DNA of 64,000 nt, from assembly GCA_037693485.1 (NCBI GenBank), contig CM075347.1, positions 57,322,501-57,386,500 of the forward strand. Reading direction: 5' to 3'. The notes beneath the pieces were generated by a model that saw nothing but the letters and a program-made list of their open reading frames with translations, was not told the DNA's origin and searched no databases. This document shows positions 30,031 through 40,256 of the stretch, piece after piece; position 1 is the stretch's first letter; each line of letters opens with the position of its first letter. The translations under genes and the position numbers were made by a program. Source of the stretch: Kitagawia praeruptora (taxonomy: Eukaryota; Streptophyta; Magnoliopsida; Apiales; Apiaceae).

Positions 30031-31033
30031 ATTATATAATAAGAGTAAGATGAATAATAAGTGAGTACTACCATAGGTCAAGGGCTTGACTCCTAACAAC
30101 AACACATATAAGGTTGTATTAGAATTGAATTTTATTTATCTTTTTATTAATATTAAAAAAAGTTCATATTTACTATTTGAGCTTTATCTCGAGATCTAGA
30201 AATCAGATTTGGATGATTTTATAGCCCACGCGAAGCTCATAAAATTATCTTTAATTTAGTGATGATTTAACAATTATGATATAAATGAAAAAACTCAGAA
30301 TCTCAAGATAAAATATAATTACGAATTTTTACGTTAATCCTATTCATTGTAGAAGACCTACATTGATAATTCTATTCAATGTATAAACCTAATTATATAT
30401 GATTTAAATTACTAACATACACTTTTTCGTATTTCAATATAAATGCACTTTTTAGTTTACATGTTAAAATATAGAATATATATTTTATGTTAGATCCAAC
30501 GTTTTCACCTATTTATTTTAAGATCTAACGGTTATTATATATTTTGTGATACTGAGGACTAGACTACCGACTATTAAAGTTTGGGACAAAATCCCTCTTA
30601 CACTTATTATTAAAACTGTATTTGGTTGTTAGTACAATACAACTATATTCAAATAATAAGATGATTATTTTGATAATCAAAACGAATTATAAGTAGATTT
30701 CCTAAATTGAATATAATTTTCAACTTTAAAATTCATCAATTTCTTCTCTATTTTGTTCCTTAATAGTTTTAATTGGAAAATAATAAACCATCATTAAATT
30801 AGAGATTATTTTGTTAATTTCACATGTACCGTAAAATCGTCAAAAATAAGTTTTAAGAATTCAAGATAAAACACATAGTAGATTGAACGTGTAAAATCTT
30901 ATATATATATATATTAATATATATAATTTTTTTAACAACAATTTGATGTGTGAACTAATAACAAATATGTATTAACAATATATTTTTATACATATTAGAA
31001 GAGGAGCTGTGCGTTGCACAGATTATAAGCTAG
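30031..31033 (+). mobile_element. Helitron immediately downstream of another Helitron
   Basis: The 3' end is GCGTTGCACAGATTATAAGCTAG followed by T. The left side begins ATTATATAATAAGAGTAAG, two bases after the CTAG of the preceding element, without a clean TC start. The internal sequence matches the 28285-30029 and 43799-44884 elements (30480-30560 and 30600-30640). Tandem insertion at a Helitron 3' end is known for plant Helitrons. Confidence 0.6.
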
Positions 31034-31183
31034 TATAAAATAATTCTATTATAACTTGAACTTTATAAAAAAATTATAATTAGTCATATATGTTGACTTA
31101 TATGTTAATGGGTAAGGATGAGAATGGAAATAGAAATCAAAGTTAAGATTATTTTAGTCAAATAGAGAAAAAGGGTGTGCATG

Positions 31184-31674
31184 TAGTAGGGAAAATGATC
31201 AAAATGCCTCAGTCACAGATCCTTGGCCATGCACTACCGACGGGATACAGAGTTCCATCTTCGTGAAAGGGGGTGTAATACGGTGTTCCGTCCTCCGTAT
31301 TACAGGTGATACGGCATTTCGTCCTTCGTATTAGAGGTGATATGACGTTTCGTCCTTTGTATTAGAGGTGATATGGCGTTTCATCTTCCGTATTACACGG
31401 ATACGCAACAAAGTTCTCACATCAGCCACAAACGTCAACGTTGACTCGCCATTTGGACACGGAAAACATAATGTCGTATTACCGTAATACGGAGGACGAA
31501 ACGCTATATCATCCTTAATACGGGGAATGAAACATCGTATCACCCCTAATACGGAGGACGGAACGTCGTGACATCATGAAACGGAAGATGGAACATCGTA
31601 TCCCATCGGTTAAAAAGGCCAATGGATCCCAAAATTCAGTAGAAAGGGCCATTACCCCATGTAGTAATAGGGTG
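31184..31674. mobile_element. Foldback element made of inverted 31-bp repeats
   Basis: The left arm has units starting at about 31272, 31305, 31336 and 31367 (core GGTGATATGGCGTTTCGTCC, then CGTATTA). The right arm has the same units inverted from about 31480 to 31570. A unique centre of about 80 bp includes AAACGTCAACGTTGACTC. The outer ends (left GTAGTAGGGAAAATG; right, inverted, CTACATGGGGTAATGG) also pair. The sequence is far more GC-rich than its surroundings. No ORF. It fits a foldback or subterminal-repeat transposon. Confidence 0.7.
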
Positions 31675-31814
31675 TACATATATCACTGCCCAATTTTAAA
31701 AATTGGTTGTTAGTAGTCTTCTTATATCATTATGAATATAAAAGTAATTTAATGATGCTCACATAATGTCATAACCTTGTTTCATTTTCTTAAATCCAAA
31801 TCTGAACAATTGAT

Positions 31815-32235
31815 TATATGAGTAGGAAGATTGTGCGACTTGGATCACATTTGCTAGGTACGATGGCAGGCCATTCTGTGGATTGCGCCGTATCCCTCGT
31901 TGATAAGCTTGCACAGCTTCTAGTTTGTTAGTATCGTCCTTGGAGAGTTGGCACGAGATTCGCCTCTCATGTGACTTACTTCCCCCAGTGGTTTATTCCC
32001 TGATTGCGAGCTATACAGAGCAGGTAAAGATAATTGTATCTTTAAGAAAGTTATTTTCTCAATCAATATCAATAACTATTAATGACCTGCAATACTCATT
32101 GTTTCAATACTCATTATTTTTGTAGGGTCCGATGTTATACTACGTTGACAGTCATTGTCGACGTATGCGAGGAGGGTTGTTCTCTCAGGCATCTGGATCA
32201 CTGCATGCCTATGCTACACTGCATAGAGTGTGTGT
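31815..32235 (+). pseudogene. Proteasome subunit beta type-5 fragment
   Basis: The 20S proteasome beta-5 subunit carries the chymotrypsin-like site. Here 31824-31885 reads KIVRLGSHLLGTMAG then a VDC, matching the LGTMAGGAADC region of the family. After an intron (donor near 32021, acceptor at 32125), 32126-32230 reads GPMLYYVDSHCRRMRGGLF then SQASGSLHAYA, matching the GPGLYYVDSEGGRL...GSGSPYAYG region. The segment between is badly degraded and has a stop. Because the intron is retained it is a DNA-level fragment, not a retrocopy. Confidence 0.6.
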
Positions 32236-32384
32236 CAAATTTTTATCTGTCTGATATTATTAGTGGTTTTTTTTTAACTCTCAGAAAAAATGGCATCACC
32301 ACTTTTAGCGTTCCTTAATCTTTTTGTTCGTATTAGATAATTCTTCATTCTTGGTTGGGTACACATGTATGCTTAGTATTGGAA

Positions 32385-34130
32385 TCTATACTCTATATTA
32401 AAAGCAAAAACTCTCTTTTAATGGTATGTCATGCATCGGTATGCCACATAATATTAAATAATAAAATAAAATAATATTATTAAATAATAATAATAATAAT
32501 AAAATTAGTATTAGCATTGGTTACAGCTAAGACTCTACGTAAAGGTCACTAGGCACTTTTGTCTAAGGACTCTGTTAATTTATCATAGTCTTCATTCGAT
32601 ATTCATATAATAATAAAATAATTATAACTAGTATTTTTTTTGCCACAATAATTATAACAAGTATTAGGTTCAACATCATTGCAATATTTGGAAAACAAAC
32701 TTTACCTACTAACATTGAGCCCCAGTCCAATTACAACAATAATTTATGAGTCAGAGTCCAATAACAATAATAATTTCTACATAGCATTGGTTACAAACTA
32801 ATATAAGCCTACTACTCTAAACAAAAAAAACTAATATAAGCCTACTAAAATTACTAACAAAAACAATATATTTATAACTACTAAAAGTGAGATACATAGT
32901 ATTGAACCTTTTTATTTTTAATTTGTAAAAACTACATTGTTCATTTTTTAATTTTTAAAATTTGCATAATTATTCATCATTAAAAATAATTAGATGATAA
33001 AAAATTAAAATATTATTAGTTTATATTGGATTAAAATAGTGTTAGCCCAAGTGATTAACGGTTTATCCTATGTCCTAGGTTCGACTTTCGGTTCACCCTC
33101 GAGATTTGTTAGAATAAACTCATTTATAAGCTTATAAACACTTTATTAACAAAAAAAGTAGTGTTGTATTTGTTGCATTCTATAATTTTTTTGGCATAAT
33201 TATTTTTTAAAACATATTATGAGACTGAAATATAATTTGGGTTATGGGCAAAACAATATACTTCCTTCGTCCCATAAAAACTAGCATGTTATGAAATTTA
33301 AAAGTCAAACTGATCCAACTTTAACTAATAATAAATAATTATTGTTAGACAAAAAAATATGAAAAATATATATCAAGAATTTTTAGTTTGTAGTCAAACT
33401 TTAGTAGATTTAACTTTTGAATAATATAATAAAATTAGTATTAGCAAGGTTACACAACAAAGACTCTGCGCAGAGGTCACTCCACTTTTGTCTAAGGACT
33501 CCGTTAATTTTTCACAGTCTTCGTTAGGTATTCATATAATAATAAAATAATTAAAGCAAGTATCAAGTTCACGATCAATGCAATACTTGTAAAACAAATT
33601 TTATCTGCTAACAATGAGTCCGAATCCAATAACAACAATGATTTCTGCATAACAATGGTTACAAACTAATATAAGCCTACAAAATTTATTAACAAAAATA
33701 ATATATTTATAACTACTAAAAGTGAGATACATAATATTGAACCTTTTCATTTTTTTGTTTTTTAATTTGTAAAATTTACATAATTATTCATCATAAAAAA
33801 TAGGAATTAGTTGTTAAAATATTAAAATATCATTGGTTTATATTAGATTAAAGTAGTGTTAGCGTTCGACTCTCGCTTATTCAGGTTCAGGTTCGACTCT
33901 CCCTGAGATTTTTTAAAAATCAAATTGATCCAACTTTGAATAATAATAAATAATTATTGTTAGACAAAAAAATATCTTCAAAAAATATATTAGATTTATT
34001 ATTCGATATAATTTTTAAATTGGTAAAAATATATATCAAGAGTTTTTAATTTGTAGTCAAACTTAAGTAGATTTGACTTTTGAAAAATATAAATTGCCAA
34101 TCTTTGTGGGACGGAGAAAGTATTTTTTTT
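32385..34130. repeat. Imperfect tandem duplication, about 930-bp offset
   Basis: A block starting at 32501 (AAAATTAGTATTAGCATTGG, GACTCTACG, CTTTTGTCTAAGGACTC) is repeated from 33431 with substitutions and deletions. Shared landmarks include AATCCAATAACAA, ACAAACTAATATAAGCCTAC and TAAATAATTATTGTTAGACA. Each copy carries part of a mariner-type MITE (CTTCCTTCGTCCC at 33261; GGGACGGAGAAAG ending at 34120). A Helitron-type TC end (TCTATACTCTATATTAAAAG) is at 32385 without a matching 3' end. No gene. Confidence 0.6.
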
Positions 34131-34511
34131 TAAAAAAAATGTAATTTAGCAAAAAATTAATATGTAATGCATAAGTACAATGTATATAATCTATAATTCA
34201 TAATAAATATCGTGTGCCGCAACAAAACTAAATATATTGTATACTACACATCTTGAGTAAATATATATCATTGATTAGATAAAATCTACGCCAAATATTG
34301 ATTATAAATTCTAATTTTATATAAGGTTCTAATTTGTAAATGACTCTATCAATGGTTATAAACTAAGACTCTGTGATTAGTTGTATTAGCCGTAGTTATA
34401 AAATAAGAAATCTATCATAAATTAACGATTCTGTTAATTAGCAAACAGAAATTTGTTCATGTTATTCCCTACATTTATCACTTATATTATATGTTTACTA
34501 TAATAATTGGA
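34131..34511. other. AT-rich spacer, nothing recognised
   Basis: No exon, terminal repeat or RNA gene was seen. It ends at the 9-bp word TATATAAAT (34512-34520) that flanks the next element. Confidence 0.5.
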
Positions 34512-34599
34512 TATATAAATAGGCCTTTGCTTCATAAAGAACACCTTTAAATAAAGAACAAAGAAGAACACCCATCTTAACCGTTCATTTTTTTATAAA

Positions 34600-35990
34600 A
34601 ATAGGATGGCCATAAAAGATAAAATTAGTAATGGCCGGGCTTGAGTATCTAACAGCTCGCTCTCTAGTCTCTTTCGTCTGTCTCTCTCTCTAACGACTCT
34701 CTCACCCAAGCTGCAACTCTCTCTCCACATACAATCACGATTTTCTCAAAATCTCTCTCGACGAACTACAAATTCTTCTCTCTTGATCAGAATCTATGAA
34801 ATTACGGCTCAAAATCTGCGAAAACTGTAAACTCTCACTCATCAAAGCTTCAATTTGACGTAAATTCATCTTCAATTCGAGGTAATGATATTTACATCTT
34901 ATCCTGCTTGTTATTTTAGCGAAATTAACAAAACTAGGGTTTGAAGATTTCGGTTTTTGATTCCTTACTAGATGCTTGTTTGAATGAAAGTACACATATT
35001 AGATTCTATATCAGATGATGTATATTACTATTGTTTTATGAAAGTGATTTTTCAAGTGATTCAGTTAAGGATTCTTTGCTTATTTTTGTTAGAAATTCCG
35101 TTATATAATGTATTTAAGACTCGTTATACGAAGTTGTAAGTGATTTTGTGGTTGATTTTGTTATTAAATATGTGATTCCGTACATTTTTTTTAATATATA
35201 AAGTTTGGTATTTTTTAGTCTCGTTTTATATGAGTTAAGTTGAAAATGATTCCGTTATTGATTCTATGGTTGCTTTATTAGTGAATATGTGATTCTATAG
35301 TTAAACTAATTGTTAGTATTTGCTTTATTAAGTTACTAAGATGTATGTCTGTTGTAATACTGAATGGTGATTATATATCCTATATTTATGTTCTCAATAT
35401 TTTACTATTATTTGGCTCTTTCATACAGTGCTGCTAAGCGACTTCAGAATCATACCAAGATTCTTGGTAGTTTTGGTGCATGGAATAGATGTTTATTTGG
35501 TGAAAGTGATTCCGTCCATGATTCTGTGATTCTATTATAGATTCTACAGTTTTATATGCAATTGGCCCCGCCAGGGGCACCTATCTTAATAAAATTGGTA
35601 ATAATCAAGGTAAATGATTCCATGGATGATTCGATGATTGGTTTTGTTAGTAATTATTTGGTTGGGGTGCCCCTGGAGGATTGTTTAAAGTGTTTTTTCT
35701 AGAGTGCGAGTGATTCTTTGTTAAATTTACAAGTGATTCTCTGTTTGATTTTCTGGATTGTTTGATGCTATATTTTGATAATATGTTTTATATGCAATAG
35801 GCCCCGCCAGGGGCACCTATCTTAATAAAATTGGTAATAATCAAGGTAAACTATGAAAAATTTAATATTTTATTAAGATAGGTGCCCCTGGCGGGGCCAC
35901 AATATTTTAATAAACTATGGATGATTATGTGAATGTATGTGTTTGTTTCTGTGCAAAATATATGTGCTAGATGCTATGTGAGATTCTATG
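34600..35990 (+). promoter_or_regulatory. Left inverted-repeat arm of Pack-MULE 1 with leader-like exon
   Basis: After the TIR end comes a CT-rich leader (34640-34760) typical of plant 5' UTRs, then a donor TTCGAGGTAATGAT near 34880. A possible exon follows CATACAG near 35428 and reads AAKRLQNHTKILGSF. The arm also has repeated GATTCTGTGATTCTAT words. The inverted counterpart lies at about 39.1-40.1 kb. Mutator TIRs carry promoters, so transcription inward from both arms is plausible but unproven. Confidence 0.4.
35564..35898. repeat. GGCCCCGCCAGGGGCACC repeats inside Pack-MULE 1
   Basis: The word starts at 35564 and 35800 in direct orientation, each within a repeated block of about 70 bp (TTTTATATGCAAT before, CTATCTTAATAAAATTGG after). 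It ends at 35898 in inverted orientation, making 35800-35898 a complete foldback. A damaged inverted copy is at about 35666-35680. Another copy is at 39071 and one at 6530 in the purM intron. The word itself can fold (GCCCC and GGGGC around GCCA). Confidence 0.85.
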
Positions 35991-36695
35991 CTGGTTAGCT
36001 TGATGTCTTTAATTCAAGATATACATAGTAGGTTATGTAAGACTTGTGATTAAGTGAAATTTATAGCTCGGTATTGGAATGTTAAGTGAGATTCTAAGTT
36101 TGTTCGCTTGCAAGTGTTTGATGAATCTGAGATTTTTGGCATATTTTTCCATATTTGTTTCTGATATATACAAGAAAGGGAAACCGAAAACAAGCGATGA
36201 TTTGTCCGTCGCATTAAATTCAGAATGCCAAAGATTCCACAACAATCATTACTTTCTTGTAGTAAACCATCTTTAGAGTAGATTAGGGTTATGAACTTTA
36301 GCTTTATGATTGCCAAAAAGCGCCTTGATACAACATAGGCTCATGTTTACCGTTACTTTTAATATCTTCTTTGGAATCTGATAAATGTTGATCTGCTCAC
36401 CATCTAGATGTTGATGAATGAAAAGACAAGAAAGCGTGTCAGTGCCCTGAAGTTAATTTGTTTTTACTTGTGATACTGGAACAATCTTACAATCTTAGAG
36501 TGAAAGATTGGGGACATCTGTGCATGTATTTGCACCTGTTAAATATCTGAAAATATGTTACTTCTGATTTTTAGTTCCAGACTAAACTTGTTGACTATCT
36601 GCCTGTAAATTTAGCTTCAGAACCTGTAAATTTCAATATCTACCTTTTATGTATGTGTAGTCTTGTATAGTGATCTCAATTTTTGTAAAATGCAG

Positions 36696-36962
36696 GTTGT
36701 AACAAGTTTGGCAGATCCTTTCGCTAACATAATATTTGGAGCAGTTGTGGATGAAAGGTACAACGGGGAGATCCATGTTACTATAGTTGCCACAGGCTCT
36801 GCACAGTCATTTTAGAAGACATTCGACTTGACGGAACCTAAAGGGTTAAAATCAAATGAAAGAGGGGCAGGAGGCCAAGAAAGCATAAAATCAACTATCC
36901 CCCTCAAGACATTAACACCTTCTGGCACTCGAAGATCAAATCCAAGAAAGTTCTTCTTTTGA
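36696..36962 (+). pseudogene. Captured last exon of FtsZ1 (plastid division)
   Basis: FtsZ1 is the tubulin-like GTPase of the stromal ring that divides chloroplasts. After an intron remnant with acceptor AAATGCAG, the exon reads VVTSLADPFANIIFGAVVDE, then GEIHVTIVATGSAQSF, the end of the FtsZ core domain, followed by a variable tail ending in NPRKFFF and TGA, as in plant FtsZ1. An in-frame TAG at 36813-36815 replaces a Gln codon. The GTP-binding half is absent. Its position in the middle of a TIR element shows DNA-level capture with intron sequence attached. Confidence 0.85.
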
Positions 36963-37645
36963 ATAATCTTCATATATTTTTGTATGTTGCATTTGTCTAG
37001 ATACGATTAAGATTGCCCACCCCATCTCATTAAGAATAGTAAAGGTGGGTCTTTATGGCATTTGGTTTTGTAATGATATTAATATTATAGATGGCTTCTC
37101 GTAGCTTTTAATTCAAGCACAATATATAGATTGATTTTCTTTTGACTTGAAGTTTCATAATATTGCAATAACTTAATGTCCTGTGTGTATTCTTTGCAAA
37201 GATAGGTACAAGCTTCATCGTGTCCAATACATTGATGTGCTTCAAATGTAATATGTCAGACCAAGCCAACATATTCAAACTAATTTCTTGACAGTGAACT
37301 GAAGAAGATATATAAGGAAACAAACAAGCCAATCAAATTTATTATGACAATCAAACATCCTGAATTCCTGATACATATGACTATCACGAACATATTATTT
37401 AATCATATACACAAAGCATAGCAATTTTTTGCCAATTAAGTCTTAACTCTCCATATATTAATTACTGTCATCACCAGATTCTCAGAAGAAGACATGACAA
37501 CATATTTACTGTCATCTCCAGATTCTTAAAGGAAGACATAACAACATATAATTGGAAGCATTCTTTCACCAAAACTTCTGTAGCAGCAGCACCAATTGTC
37601 CAGCATCCATGACCTCCACTTCCAAGCCACTCCAAGATATACCTG

Positions 37646-38041
37646 TTACTTGTTTCGTAGTATTAAACTCAGGAACTCCAACGACAAAATTGCAGTGGCA
37701 CCATTGTTATGAAGATGAGGAAACGACAAGTACACACTATGAGCAACAATCTTCAGGTTTCGAATCACATCAGGCACCTTGATCTGCACGTAATTGATCC
37801 GAATAGGCGTGACTCTACCACCAGCAGCTGTTACCAACAGAGACTGTCCTTGCTCAAGTGTAGGCAACTCAGTCCCAACAGGAATCTTCTCGAGCTCGAA
37901 AATTGGAAGCAACCGATTCGGAACAATATGAAACCTCACACTACTAACATACGAATGCAAACCGGAGAAAATGGACTGATCATCAATAGCAAAAACAGTC
38001 ATACTGTTAAGACTAACAAGCTCATCATACTTAACCTTCAT
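37646..38041 (-). pseudogene. Captured fasciclin (FAS1)-domain fragment
   Basis: The minus-strand frame is open for 131 codons. It contains SMTVFAIDDQSIFSGL, FHIVPNRLLP, GTELPTLEQGQSLLVT, INYVQIKVPDV and KIVAHSVYLSFP, the H1 and H2-type blocks of a FAS1 domain as found in fasciclin-like arabinogalactan proteins, which are cell-wall or surface adhesion proteins. No signal peptide or GPI-signal region is included. Opposite in orientation to the two neighbouring fragments. Confidence 0.75.
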
Positions 38042-38640
38042 CGCTAAAGATATAAGATTCCTCTGAATACAATTAACTCTAGAAACACATTGTTACATTC
38101 TGATTTAGCTAGATATAAGATTTAAAGGAAAGTTGTATCCTGCAAATTAAAACAAGAGTATATCCAGATTTATGATTTAATTTTTTTGTTAAAAATCTTC
38201 GCATATAAAGTCAACAAGAATCTACCCTACTAAGGTATCATAGAAAAGTCTCTTATATCAGCTTTGCTAATAAAAATAAATATTATCTAGTTTACTTCTA
38301 GGCCCCTGTTCCAGATTTTGCTTTTTAAGTCCATAATATGTCTTGCAAAAGTGGCTATGATTGCATATAATAACCCTCAATTTAAGATTAATGCAGCATA
38401 ATCATCACAAGCTTGTATACCCAAAAAGTTGCAGTACTTTGATTTAAAGAAGTTTATTCATTTTGCTTAGGCACATGTCAAAGTAATTATCCTAAATTGG
38501 AGCAAAATTGTATGACAGGAATCTCAGGTAAAATATTTATACTATATATTTTCGAAATTAATTTGTATTACTTGCTAAACATGATTTAGGTTTTTAATCA
38601 ATTATTATATCTTAACTCACAGAAAAATATCCCAACGCAG

Positions 38641-39030
38641 TTCAGGAAAGAGAAGAAGCTAATGACCACTGTGGAATTATCAAGAACCTCATGTTCATCC
38701 TCGTGTTCATCCTCTACTTTCTCACCAGCTGATTGTAACAAAACAAGTCAATCAGAACCATCATCATCCTACCACAGCAATTTTCCTGAATTGACATCTC
38801 TGGCCTCACCTCCAAAACAACCGAACTCCTCTTTGCAGTTGTCTCGGCAGTCCGTAGATCTTCGTGACATAGTTAAGGAGTCCATGTACAAACAATCTCC
38901 TGGATTATCAGTTAAAACCAACACTAAGGATGAAAAGGCATCTGAAGTCATAAAACAAACCAGGACTAGCTATAGAATTTCCTCAAACACATACACTGAT
39001 AACTACATCCCACATAAGAGAGTTCGATGA
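38641..39030 (+). pseudogene. Captured LONGIFOLIA/TRM-family fragment
   Basis: The frame from 38662 to 39030 reads a Ser-rich stretch, then LSRQSVDLRDIVKESMYK and LSVKTNTKDE, the conserved block of LONGIFOLIA-type TRM proteins, which promote polar cell elongation through microtubule-associated TON1 complexes. The motif is near intact, but the fragment ends after about 120 codons and the C-terminal domain is missing. The frame is open, so a chimeric transcript could be translated. Confidence 0.7.
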
Positions 39031-39059
39031 TAAGGTCATGATCTTTATTGCTTTTTATT

Positions 39060-40130
39060 TTCTTAAAATGGGCCCCGCCAGGGGCACTTTTTTAATACTA
39101 GTAGTGTATTAAAAACATTTAACATAACCTAGAGTCTAGAGAAATTAGATAGGACAGAAACATACTCAACAAATCCAATTCGAATTTATGATGCTAACAA
39201 ACTAAACATAGAATAAAGAATCTCATAGAAACTCAATTTCAGCCTACTCCTTGTGAACTAACAAACAAAACATAGAAACTCATAGAAATTCAGTGAGCAC
39301 CTCAGACATATATTTACAGTTAAAAATAAAGATTCTCACACAAATAGAATCTCACAAAAAGAATCTCAGACATAGAATTTCACATAGCATCTAGTACAAA
39401 TAGAATCTCATATGTCATATATATCAGACAGAGAATCTCGCATAGCATCTAGCACATATATCAACAATCAAACAAAACAAAATAGAAACTCACTGGACAA
39501 AATAACATAGAATCTTACAAACCATCTCACGCAAATATTTTGCACAGAAACAAACACATTATCTCGCACAATATCTCACACATATACATACATTCAAACA
39601 AAATGCAGAATCTCACGTAGAAACACATATCAAACTGTAGAATCATAAAACGATAGAAAATAACTATAATACTTGTTCGAAAGCATTTTTCGAGTTTAAT
39701 CGCTACTCGAATCTTCAATAACCAATTGATTTTACCTAAAATAAGATATGATTATATCATTTTGACATGCAATTGATATAGAATCGGAAATAATCACATA
39801 CAAACCCTAATTTCACATATTTTCATTAAAATTTCAATTAATCTAAGATTTTACAGATATTACCTCGACGATTTTTCGATTCCTCTACAGTAGTTTCTTG
39901 TTGTTAATCGAGCTGGAAAAGCTCACAATGTATGATTTTCGTTTGGAGATGCTCGGCCTCGTGGATTGTGCTCTCAACCTCGTGGATTGTGTATGTACGC
40001 ATAGCTGTATAACTGTAAATTTCAAGAATTACGTTTTTGTTTTTTACACAATTGTGAAAATGACGATTATGTCCTTGATTTATCTTTTAATCCTGATCAT
40101 TGGTTTTTTTAATGGTGTAGATTGATGTTC
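39060..40130 (-). promoter_or_regulatory. Right inverted-repeat arm of Pack-MULE 1
   Basis: Read on the minus strand it mirrors the left arm: leader-like sequence, a donor GTCGAGGTAATATC near 39864, AATTAGGGTTTG near 39810, then many AGATTCTAT-type words between 39180 and 39620 and GTGCCCCTGGCGGGGCCC near 39071. Identity to the left arm looks moderate, with gaps. No ORF of its own. Confidence 0.45.
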
Positions 40131-40155
40131 TTTATTGTTCTTTATTTAAAGTGTT

Positions 40156-40256
40156 CTTTATAGAGTGTAACTCTATATAAATATAGATATATAAATATAG
40201 ACAAATATAGAGTGTAACTCTATATAAATATAGAGTGTAACTCTATATAAATATAG
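40156..40256 (+). repeat. Tandem copies of TIR end plus target-site word
   Basis: AGAGTGTAACTCTATATAAATA occurs from about 40162, 40209 and 40232. The first copy is the TIR end plus the TATATAAAT target word; the other two lie outside the element. The units may arise from slippage or from repeated insertion and excision at the site. The L1 LINE begins right after the last unit. Confidence 0.7.

Larger units (their letters stand above)
34521..40173. mobile_element. Pack-MULE 1 (long-TIR Mutator-like element with gene fragments)
   Basis: The outermost ends pair: TTCATAAAGAACACC, TTTAAATAAAGAACAAAG at the left, and the inverted right end CTCTATAAAGAACAC, TTTAAATAAAGAACAATA. The 9-bp word TATATAAAT flanks both sides (34512-34520 and 40174-40182), as expected of Mutator-like elements. 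The inverted similarity continues inward for about 1 kb or more: both arms have a TCGAGGTAAT splice-donor-like word, an ACTAGGGTTTG/ATTAGGGTTTG word, runs of GATTCT(A/G)TG and a GGCCCCGCCAGGGGCAC word. The centre, 36.65-39.03 kb, carries three unrelated gene fragments. No transposase is present, so it is non-autonomous. Confidence 0.75.

Noticed and set aside
31272..31575. Regular 31-bp repeats resembling a CRISPR array
   Set aside because: Units are contiguous without spacers, appear in both orientations around a centre, and the DNA is from a plant.
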